10,796 bases of DNA from an uncultured Porphyromonas sp. (GTDB taxonomy: Bacteria > Bacteroidota > Bacteroidia > Bacteroidales > Porphyromonadaceae): positions 1 to 10,796 of the forward strand of contig NZ_CAMYEZ010000076.1 in the NCBI RefSeq assembly GCF_947254915.1, read 5' to 3'. Below the pieces are notes generated by a model. It saw nothing but the letters and a program-made list of their open reading frames with translations, was not told where the DNA came from and did not search any database. The position numbers and the translations under genes are program-made. Position 1 is the first letter of the stretch. Every line of letters starts with the position of its first letter. Of this stretch, positions 1 through 5,050 are shown in pieces.

Positions 1-1
1 G

Positions 2-79
2 AAGAACTCTCATAGACATCTCTATGAAGAAACTCAAAAGATAGAGGAAATAGGACAATACCTCGGTGAAGATTTTTGA
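2..79 (+). CDS. C-terminal end of an unknown protein (partial, 5' end outside window)
   Basis: Reading from base 2 gives 25 codons and then a TGA at 77-79. The peptide is charged and helix-like and ends in IEEIGQYLGEDF. It looks like a natural C-terminus: lysine and glutamate pairs alternate with isoleucine, leucine and tyrosine, as in a short amphipathic helix. The dyad-core repeat array starts five bases after the stop, which fits an intergenic repeat lying directly behind a gene. The fragment is too short to assign a family, and an open stretch of 25 codons can arise by chance in AT-rich DNA. The sequence left of the window would settle it. Confidence 0.45.
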   Translation, partial: KNSHRHLYEETQKIEEIGQYLGEDF

Positions 80-83
80 TTAT

Positions 84-228
84 CCACGGAGGAATGGGAA
101 AATTCTTCGGAACTTTGATTTGCTTCTTCCGAAGTTTCATTTCATTCCTCCGAAGTTTCATTTCGCATCCACGTGGAGAATTTTTGTTTTCTACGTGGGG
201 TTTTGAGAATTTCCACGTGGGCATCTGT
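84..228. repeat. Array of dyad cores spaced 21-23 bp (left copy)
   Basis: Short cores with two-fold symmetry recur at 84 (CCACGGAG), 107 (TCGGAAC), 128 and 149 (TCCGAAG), 169 (CCACGTGG), 191 (CTACGTGG) and 213 (CCACGTGG). Starts are 20-23 bp apart, mostly 21-22. Each core is followed by an AT-rich spacer of about 14 bp such as TTTCATTTCATTC. The units at 107, 128 and 149 are direct 21-bp repeats, and those at 169, 191 and 213 are related 22-bp repeats. Bases 110-221 match the reverse complement of 10684-10796 with almost no gaps. No coding potential is evident. It is not a CRISPR array, because the conserved part is only 7-10 bp. Confidence 0.8.
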
Positions 229-304
229 TTGTAGAGCAGAGAGACGGGCTAGAAGTCGTTACTCGTACGCTTTGCGGAGCCGTACATTCCACCCGCTAAC
301 GCAA

Positions 305-335
305 TTTCTCAAGAATGAAGTTTTTTCTACCTTTG
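305..335 (+). promoter_or_regulatory. Candidate Bacteroidetes-type promoter for the lipoprotein pair
   Basis: TACCTTTG at 328-335 matches the -7 consensus TAnnTTTG. Nineteen bases upstream lies TTTC (305-308), one base from the usual -33 TTTG. A transcript starting near 341 would carry a leader of about 140 bases before the first ATG. Confidence 0.45.
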
Positions 336-411
336 TAACTGTGGTTGCACTTGACAAATGTGCGATCTCCAAATACACACCTTCAGGGATACTCTCGATA
401 AGATATATTAC

Positions 412-419
412 TATCTTTG
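412..419 (+). promoter_or_regulatory. Candidate -7 element, no matching -33
   Basis: TATCTTTG fits TAnnTTTG exactly and lies 59 bases before the ATG at 479, a more usual leader length than the 305-335 candidate gives. No TTTG or TTG stands 19-21 bases upstream, so it rests on the -7 match alone. Confidence 0.35.
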
Positions 420-478
420 TCTGCGAATAGGGGGAGGACTTGTCTGAAAACTGTTTTGCAATTAATACAACGAGAGAT

Positions 479-730
479 ATGAAAGACCTATCAGTATTTG
501 TATTTAGCGGTAAGGCTCTATTCCTACTATCCAGTGCGATAGCAATATCAGTAGTCTGTTCCTGTACTCGTACAGCAGACATCATCGCTACTAACTGGGG
601 ATGGCATGGAGATTCAAATGGTTGGTTTACACCATGGGTTATAAATGCGAATCAGGGGACACCAACCCTGCGAAGCTCACACCCTTATGGAGAGTACTAT
701 GATATCTCTACTTTTCACATCTGGAAGTAA
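479..730 (+). CDS. Small Trp-rich putative lipoprotein, unknown function (83 aa)
   Basis: I do not recognise this family. The first 29 residues form a lipoprotein-type signal: a short N-region with two lysines, the hydrophobic stretch ALFLLSSAIAISVV, then CSC, where Cys29 preceded by Ser is the best acylation site and Cys27 an alternative. The mature part is only about 55 residues and is rich in Trp, Gly, Asn and Tyr, with four tryptophans between residues 39 and 52 (NWGWHGDSNGWFTPW). I chose ATG 479 because the signal peptide begins there. An in-frame TTG at 440 would add 13 polar residues in front of it, and its GGAGG is only two bases away, too close to work well. The next lipoprotein gene starts 21 bases after the stop, so the two are probably co-transcribed. 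Base composition is more AT-rich than in the housekeeping genes downstream. It could also be the surviving N-terminal part of a longer gene. Confidence 0.65.
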   Translation: MKDLSVFVFSGKALFLLSSAIAISVVCSCTRTADIIATNWGWHGDSNGWFTPWVINANQGTPTLRSSHPYGEYYDISTFHIWK

Positions 731-751
731 CCTAATAAAGAATCGAATGCT

Positions 752-1576
752 ATGACCAAAGTAAAAACATTGGTGTTGATAAGCTCTATGCTCCTTTTTG
801 CTACATTCTTAGCGATAGGTTGCATAGGTCCTCAGAAGGAGATTACATCTAGACAGTTTGTATTTGAGACGGTGTCTCCAAGTTATCTAGCAGTGAATGA
901 ATATCAGATGATATTCGATACTCTGAGTGAAGCAGAGATGCTTAAGCCTCGCCCTTTCAAGTGTCGTATCGCAGATGGAAAGCTTCATAATATAGATTAT
1001 CTTGCTATTGCTGGAAATCTCAATTGGGATGGGAGATCTTTCTGTAAAGAGACTGGAGATACGGCCTATTATCGTCGCCTCCCAGTAGTTAGCTCTGAAG
1101 ATGTCCACTTTAAGAAGAAGTATACCAAGTACTATATCCCCGACAGACCACTCTATTGGGAGTTCAAGGACATATCCATAGTTAGCAACAATGCAAGCTT
1201 TGGTGCAGACTATCCCGTGGGGAGTGACTTGACCCCGATTGTCCTCTTTGGCTTCCCCTCGCTCTATGAGTTCATCCAAAATGGCTACAAAGGACCTTAC
1301 ACTACGGAGCATCTAATTCGAGCAAATGACAAGAAGGCTTGGGCTAATCTCATACTCTTTGAGACTGGTAAGCCAAAGCTCATCATAGAGAGACTACCTA
1401 CAGAGGTAGTTGGGAGCGATATGCCTTCGATAACCATTCGTTTGAAGTTTATAGACAAAAAGGCTGTTATCCGCAACCAACAAGCAGAGGTTAATCACGA
1501 CACCCATGATGCGTTTGTTAAGCCACATCAGGAGGTGTTTGATCTCCCCGTCACACTCTTGCTAGACATCCAGTAA
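752..1576 (+). CDS. Putative lipoprotein of unknown function (274 aa)
   Basis: The protein starts with a clear lipoprotein signal: Lys3 and Lys5, a hydrophobic core (residues 6-22), and LAIGC with the acylated Cys at residue 24. It is therefore probably anchored to the periplasmic face of a membrane or the cell surface. The mature 250 residues have no transmembrane segment and no catalytic motif that I recognise. Alternating hydrophobic stretches such as PKLIIERLP, SITIRLKFI and LPVTLLLDI near the C-terminus suggest a beta-rich fold. Two further cysteines lie about 70 and 97 residues in (FKCRIADG, SFCKETGD) and could form a disulfide. The ATG has no Shine-Dalgarno site, as is normal in this phylum. 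It lies 21 bases after the small lipoprotein and is likewise AT-rich, so both may belong to one accessory unit. No terminator with a T-run follows. The lipoprotein call is firm, the function unknown. Confidence 0.85.
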   Translation: MTKVKTLVLISSMLLFATFLAIGCIGPQKEITSRQFVFETVSPSYLAVNEYQMIFDTLSEAEMLKPRPFKCRIADGKLHNIDYLAIAGNLNWDGRSFCKETGDTAYYRRLPVVSSEDVHFKKKYTKYYIPDRPLYWEFKDISIVSNNASFGADYPVGSDLTPIVLFGFPSLYEFIQNGYKGPYTTEHLIRANDKKAWANLILFETGKPKLIIERLPTEVVGSDMPSITIRLKFIDKKAVIRNQQAEVNHDTHDAFVKPHQEVFDLPVTLLLDIQ

Positions 1577-1612
1577 AAAAAAGGAAGTGTCCCAGAAAGT
1601 GTATATTTAGAG

Positions 1613-1664
1613 GGCTAATTCCTATTGTCGATATGCCCCCAGCACTTCAAAATAGGAATTAGCC
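1613..1664. repeat. 14-bp perfect inverted repeat with 24-base loop
   Basis: GGCTAATTCCTATT (1613-1626) is exactly reverse-complemented at 1651-1664. No T-run follows, so it is a poor intrinsic terminator. Just upstream, GGAAGTGTCCCAGAAAGTGT (1583-1602) has the look of an insertion-sequence end, but there is no transposase gene or matching second end. It may be the trace of a lost mobile element, a small hairpin RNA, or a 3'-end structure of the lipoprotein mRNA. Confidence 0.6.
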
Positions 1665-1677
1665 GGAATTGTGTGCG

Positions 1678-1710
1678 GCGGTGCCAATCTGTGGTGAAAG
1701 GTTGCACCGC
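1678..1710. other. Inverted repeat overlapping the gapA -33 region
   Basis: GCGGTGC (1678-1684) pairs with GCACCGC (1704-1710) across a 19-base loop. The pairing extends by two A-T pairs if one C is bulged. The right arm covers the TTG taken as the -33 element of gapA, so the dyad could be an operator or a chance hairpin upstream of the transcription start. Confidence 0.4.
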
Positions 1711-1732
1711 AAACATTTAATGCTTAACTTTG
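1702..1732 (+). promoter_or_regulatory. gapA promoter (Bacteroidetes type)
   Basis: TTG at 1702-1704 and TAACTTTG at 1725-1732 are separated by 20 bases, matching the -33/-7 layout of the Bacteroidetes primary sigma factor. Transcription would start near 1738-1740 and give a leader of about 80 bases. Confidence 0.65.
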
Positions 1733-1779
1733 TACGAGTAATAGGAGTGCTTCCTCTCGGGGGAGTTTATCCGCTTTTG

Positions 1780-1793
1780 TGCAAACGCTTGCA
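1780..1793. promoter_or_regulatory. LacI-family-like operator dyad in the gapA leader
   Basis: TGCAAACGCTTGCA is a two-fold symmetric 14-mer with one mismatched pair and a central CG. This is the shape of LacI/GalR-family operators (TGnAAnCGnTTnCA). It lies about 40 bases downstream of the inferred transcription start and 28 bases before the ATG, where a bound repressor would block elongation. No regulator gene is in the window. Confidence 0.4.
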
Positions 1794-1821
1794 TACACAT
1801 TAAAAATACAATATAACTCTC

Positions 1822-2826
1822 ATGACAAAAGTAGGTATCAATGGTTTTGGTCGTATCGGTCGACTAGTCTTCCGCGCTTCGATGAAGCGTGACGATCTCG
1901 AGGTAGTAGCAATCAACGACCTCATCGATGTCGAGTATATGGCATATATGCTCAAGTATGACTCTGTACACGGACGCTTCGACGGGACGGTCGACGTACA
2001 GGATGGCATGCTCGTAGTCAATGGACGCAAGATCCGTGTGACGGCTGAGAAGGAGCCGCGACTGATCAACTGGGGCGCTGCTGGCGTAGAGTATGTCGTA
2101 GAGAGTACAGGTCGCTTCCTCACCAAGGAGCTTTCGCAGGGACACATCGAGGCTGGCGCTAAGTATGTCGTCATGTCGGCTCCCTCTAAGGATGACACTC
2201 CTATGTTCGTCACGGGTGTCAACCTTGAGAAGTATGTCCGCGGTACACAGTTTGTCTCTAACGCATCCTGCACGACGAACTGTCTTGCTCCGCTGGTCAA
2301 GGTGCTCAACGACAACTTCGGCGTAGAGCAGGGTCTCATGACTACGGTGCACGCTGCTACGGCTACGCAGAAGACGGTGGACGGACCCTCTCTCAAGGAC
2401 TGGCGTGGCGGTCGCTCCGCTATCGGCAACATCATCCCCTCCTCGACGGGCGCTGCTAAGGCTGTCGGCAAGGTGATCCCAGAGCTCAATGGTAAGCTCA
2501 CGGGTATGTCCTTCCGCGTGCCTACGATGGACGTATCTGTCGTGGACCTGACGGTACAGCTCAAGCGTGGCGCTAGCTACGACGAGATCTGCGCTGCTAT
2601 GAAGAAGGCTTCGGAGACCAACCTCAAGGGGATCATGGAGTACTGCGACGAGCTACTCGTGAGCCAGGACTTCGTGAGCGATCCACACACCTCTATCTTC
2701 GACGCTAAGGCTGGTATCGCTCTGACGGACACCTTCGTCAAGGTGGTCGCTTGGTATGACAATGAGTGGGGCTACTCTAACAAGGTGCTCTGCCTCATCG
2801 CTCATATGGCTGAGGTCAATAAGTAG
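1822..2826 (+). CDS. gapA: Glyceraldehyde-3-phosphate dehydrogenase, type I
   Basis: This enzyme oxidises and phosphorylates glyceraldehyde 3-phosphate to 1,3-bisphosphoglycerate in glycolysis, in the cytoplasm. The N-terminal Rossmann motif is GINGFGRIGR (residues 5-14). Asp33 in INDL at the end of the second strand favours NAD over NADP. The active site reads SNASCTTNC, with the catalytic Cys150, and His177 in TTVHAATATQ is the partner base. The substrate-binding region includes RGGRSAIGNIIPSSTGAAKA. The protein ends with the usual WYDNEWGYSNKV segment near residue 311. At 334 residues it has full family length. ATG 1822 is preceded by an A-rich stretch and no Shine-Dalgarno site. The gene stands alone between its own promoter and a terminator. 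Codon use is strongly biased and GC-richer than in the lipoprotein genes, as expected for a highly expressed gene. Confidence 0.98.
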   Translation: MTKVGINGFGRIGRLVFRASMKRDDLEVVAINDLIDVEYMAYMLKYDSVHGRFDGTVDVQDGMLVVNGRKIRVTAEKEPRLINWGAAGVEYVVESTGRFLTKELSQGHIEAGAKYVVMSAPSKDDTPMFVTGVNLEKYVRGTQFVSNASCTTNCLAPLVKVLNDNFGVEQGLMTTVHAATATQKTVDGPSLKDWRGGRSAIGNIIPSSTGAAKAVGKVIPELNGKLTGMSFRVPTMDVSVVDLTVQLKRGASYDEICAAMKKASETNLKGIMEYCDELLVSQDFVSDPHTSIFDAKAGIALTDTFVKVVAWYDNEWGYSNKVLCLIAHMAEVNK

Positions 2827-2868
2827 TCACGCTAAGACCAACGAAGAGTTTTCACTCTAAAACAATCG

Positions 2869-2943
2869 GACGCAAGGCGCAGACGGTAGGAGGAGCATGA
2901 AGTCCTTTCCTACCTCTGTGACTTGCGTCTCGCTTTTTCCTTT
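2869..2943 (+). terminator. Intrinsic terminator of gapA
   Basis: GACGCAAG (2869-2876) pairs with CTTGCGTC (2922-2929). Inside it, CAGA and GGTAGGA pair with TCCTACC and TCTG with small bulges, giving a long stem. The T-rich CGCTTTTTCCTTT follows directly at 2931-2943. It lies 43 bases after the gapA stop. Confidence 0.8.
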
Positions 2944-3020
2944 GGGGCGTATCACGAGCCGTGGCTGAGCAGCTTTTGCGGCAGTGATACCTTCCGTTAC
3001 TCATATAAGATGATAAGCTG

Positions 3021-4331
3021 ATGGACTTTTACGAACTAGATCTAGAGGATGAGGTCCTCGATGGACTGGATGCGATGAACTTTGTAGAGACCTCTCCCAT
3101 CCAGTCGGAGACGATCCCCCCGCTCCTAGAGGGGCGAGACGTCATCGGTTGTGCGCAGACTGGCTCGGGCAAGACGGCAGCTTATCTGCTCCCCTTCCTC
3201 AACAAGGTAGCACGCCAAGAGCTACCCAAGGAGCATCTCGGGGCCGTCGTCATGGCGCCCACACGAGAGCTCGCCAAGCAGATCGATCAGGAGGTCGAGG
3301 GCTTCGGCTATTACGTCTCGGTCTCTACGCTTGCCATCTACGGTGGCACTGACGGCATCGCCTGGGAGCAGCAAAGACGAGGCATGGCGCTTGGCGCAGA
3401 CATCGTCATCGCTACCCCTGGCCGACTCCTCTCTATGCTACGCCTCGGAGCGTGTGACCTATCGCATGTGCAGTACTTCGTGCTAGACGAGGCGGATCGC
3501 ATGCTCGATATGGGCTTTTACGAAGACATTATGGAGATCTACAAGGCGCTGCCTGAGGATTGCCAGCATGTGATGTTTTCCGCAACGATGCCGAAGGAGA
3601 TCCTCAAGCTCTCGGAGAGTATCCTCGTTGACCCCGTCCTTGTCGAGCTGGCTGTGGCAAAGCCCCCTAAGTCAATCATGCAGACTGCGTACATCTGCTA
3701 TGATGCACAGAAGCTTCCGATCATTCGATCCCTCTTTGCAAATCCCGAGTCCGAGGTGTCACGCACCATCATCTTTGCGGGAACTAAGGCGACCGTCCAC
3801 GCACTTGCTCAGACACTTACCAGAGACGGCTTGCCAGTCGCTGAGATGCACTCAGACCTGTCGCAGGAGCGCCGTGAGGAGGTCCTAAGAGACTTCCGTA
3901 TGGGACGCATCAAAGTGCTCGTAGCCACCGACATCGTGGCGCGTGGAATCGACATTGACGACATTGCGGTCGTGATCAATTATGAGGTGCCACACGACTT
4001 TGAGGACTACGTTCACCGTATCGGCCGTACCGCACGTGGCGCTGATGGCAAGGGCCTGGCGATCACGCTCGTTTCGCCCAGTGATCAGCAAGACTTCGCA
4101 CGCTTGGAGCAGTTCCTTGAGCAGGAGATCTACCGCATCCCGCTAGACCCCTCCCTCGGCGAGGCTCCTACCTACGCTCCCAACGAACGCACCCATAGTC
4201 GTGGCTCCTCTAGAGGCAAAGGCAACGGCCGTGGCAGGTCACAAGGTAAAGGGCGTGGAAAGCCCCAAGGCAAAGGTCGCTCCTCACAGCGCAAAGGTCG
4301 CTCCAGCGGTCGCAAGAGTAGCAAGCAATAA
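3021..4331 (+). CDS. DEAD-box ATP-dependent RNA helicase, RhlE-like
   Basis: The protein unwinds RNA duplexes or remodels RNA-protein complexes, probably in ribosome assembly or mRNA turnover. All family motifs are present in order: Q motif with Gln28, motif I AQTGSGKT (45-52), PTRELA (80-85), GG (108-109), TPGR (132-135), DEAD (156-159), SAT (187-189), and in the second RecA domain HSDLSQ (277-282), VATDIVARGIDI (301-312) and HRIGRTAR (332-339). Residues 390-436 form a disordered, basic tail of repeated Gly-Lys-Gly-Arg and Ser-Ser-Gly-Arg units with almost no acidic residues, typical of RNA-binding extensions in RhlE-type helicases. At 436 residues the length is usual. ATG 3021 lies 10 residues before the conserved N-terminal region. 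The next gene follows after 8 bases, so they are probably one transcript. RhlE rather than DbpA or SrmB is my best guess from motif style. Confidence 0.93.
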   Translation: MDFYELDLEDEVLDGLDAMNFVETSPIQSETIPPLLEGRDVIGCAQTGSGKTAAYLLPFLNKVARQELPKEHLGAVVMAPTRELAKQIDQEVEGFGYYVSVSTLAIYGGTDGIAWEQQRRGMALGADIVIATPGRLLSMLRLGACDLSHVQYFVLDEADRMLDMGFYEDIMEIYKALPEDCQHVMFSATMPKEILKLSESILVDPVLVELAVAKPPKSIMQTAYICYDAQKLPIIRSLFANPESEVSRTIIFAGTKATVHALAQTLTRDGLPVAEMHSDLSQERREEVLRDFRMGRIKVLVATDIVARGIDIDDIAVVINYEVPHDFEDYVHRIGRTARGADGKGLAITLVSPSDQQDFARLEQFLEQEIYRIPLDPSLGEAPTYAPNERTHSRGSSRGKGNGRGRSQGKGRGKPQGKGRSSQRKGRSSGRKSSKQ

Positions 4332-4339
4332 CTGGCTCT

Positions 4340-4849
4340 ATGAAAGCGCAGCAGCGTATCGGCATCCTAAGCGATACGCACGGATACATCGATGATCAGA
4401 TCTGCAAGGCGCTTGCCGAGTGTGATCTGATCTTTCATGCGGGAGATATCGGGTCTCCTCAGGTATTAGAGCGATTGCAAGCCATTGCCCCCACGCTTGC
4501 TGTGTATGGCAACATTGATGATGCTACGCTACATGCACAGCTCCCAGAGGTGGTTCACACAGAGGTGGCAGGCGTGGAGCTGGTCATGACACATATTGGT
4601 GGCTACCCAGGACACTACGAGCGTATCTTCGCCCCTTATCTTACGCCGTGGCGTGAGCATCCGATGATTACCATCTCGGGGCATAGTCATATCCTCAAGG
4701 TAATGCCCGACAAGTCCCGTCCAGGCTTGCTACATATCAACCCAGGCGCTGCAGGGCGTAGTGGGTGGCACCAGAGCCGTACGCTCATACGTTTGCAAAT
4801 CTCCTCAGGACGACCGCACAACCTAGAGGTCGTCGAGTGGCCCCGCTAG
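4340..4849 (+). CDS. Metallophosphoesterase, YfcE/MJ0936 family
   Basis: This is a small cytoplasmic phosphodiesterase of the calcineurin-like superfamily, with two metal ions in the active site. The metal ligands are visible: D12 and H14 in SDTHG, D36 in HAGDI, N58 in YGNID, H85 in MTHIGG, and H115 and H117 in SGHSH. NPGAAG (134-139) closes the core. At 169 residues it has the normal length for YfcE-type single-domain enzymes, which hydrolyse artificial phosphodiesters in vitro but mostly lack a known natural substrate. It starts 8 bases after the RNA helicase, which suggests co-expression and, as an inference only, a nucleotide or RNA-related substrate. The ATG at 4340 lies 11 codons before the first metal ligand. 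No strong terminator follows. Confidence 0.92.
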   Translation: MKAQQRIGILSDTHGYIDDQICKALAECDLIFHAGDIGSPQVLERLQAIAPTLAVYGNIDDATLHAQLPEVVHTEVAGVELVMTHIGGYPGHYERIFAPYLTPWREHPMITISGHSHILKVMPDKSRPGLLHINPGAAGRSGWHQSRTLIRLQISSGRPHNLEVVEWPR

Positions 4850-4942
4850 ACGGGTCGCCAGACCTTTCGTCCGTAGTATAGCTGGCTACGCATCTCAGTG
4901 AGCTAAACGACTTGTGAAGTGTAGAACGATTAGCTTTGAGAA

Positions 4943-4976
4943 GTTGCATTCATGGGTGGAATATACGTTTTGCAAC
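4943..4976. other. 6-bp inverted repeat upstream of copA
   Basis: GTTGCA (4943-4948) is repeated in reverse complement as TGCAAC (4971-4976) across 22 bases, just before the copA -7 element. It could be a regulator site for copper-dependent control, but so short a dyad may be chance. Confidence 0.25.
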
Positions 4977-4997
4977 CCAGTGGCGATTAAGTTGTCG

Positions 4998-5005
4998 TAT
5001 CTTTG
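4998..5005 (+). promoter_or_regulatory. copA promoter -7 element
   Basis: TATCTTTG is an exact match to TAnnTTTG and lies 45 bases before the copA ATG. The nearest TTTG (4969-4972) is 25 bases upstream, longer than the usual 19-21, which might mark a promoter that needs an activator. A second match, TAGCTTTG at 4931-4938, is also present. Confidence 0.5.
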
Positions 5006-5050
5006 TCTCAGAGAGAGAAATGACTTTCTCCGCTTTTATCTAAACTCATT

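Larger units (their letters stand above)
222..478. other. Non-coding leader region upstream of the lipoprotein pair
   Basis: I see no convincing gene here. Open frames run through it on both strands, but their translations are low in hydrophobic pattern, rich in arginine and serine, and either start inside the repeat array or run antisense to the next gene. What it does hold is two matches to the Bacteroidetes -7 element (328-335 and 412-419) and a purine-rich GGGGAGG at 431-437. The latter would suit a start codon a few bases downstream, but no good one is there. Confidence 0.5.

Noticed and set aside
84..228. CRISPR array
   Set aside because: Regular spacing is present, but conserved parts are only 7-10 bp, spacers are similar to one another, and no cas gene is nearby.
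230..300. tRNA-like segment
   Set aside because: A small GTACG/CGTAC hairpin is present, but no cloverleaf, T-loop or acceptor pairing can be built.
173..430. Open frame of 85 codons on the plus strand
   Set aside because: It starts inside the repeat array, has no family resemblance or signal sequence, and its composition (Arg, Ser, Cys) is that of translated non-coding DNA.
440..478. TTG start at 440 for the small lipoprotein, supported by GGGGAGG
   Set aside because: The purine block is only two bases from the TTG, and the added 13 residues would place a polar stretch before the signal peptide.
259..585. Open frame of 108 codons on the minus strand
   Set aside because: It runs antisense through the leader and the signal peptide of the small lipoprotein, which is the better-supported gene. 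No recognisable motif is present.
887..1312. Open frame of 141 codons antisense to the 274-residue lipoprotein
   Set aside because: The sense frame has a lipoprotein signal and is longer; the antisense translation shows no domain.
1800..2564. Long antisense frame (254 codons) opposite gapA
   Set aside because: It is a shadow of the strong codon bias of gapA; the translation is rich in Ser, Thr and Arg without any motif.
4809..4834. Hairpin GACGACC/GGTCGTC as terminator of the phosphoesterase gene
   Set aside because: It lies inside the coding sequence and is not followed by a T-run.
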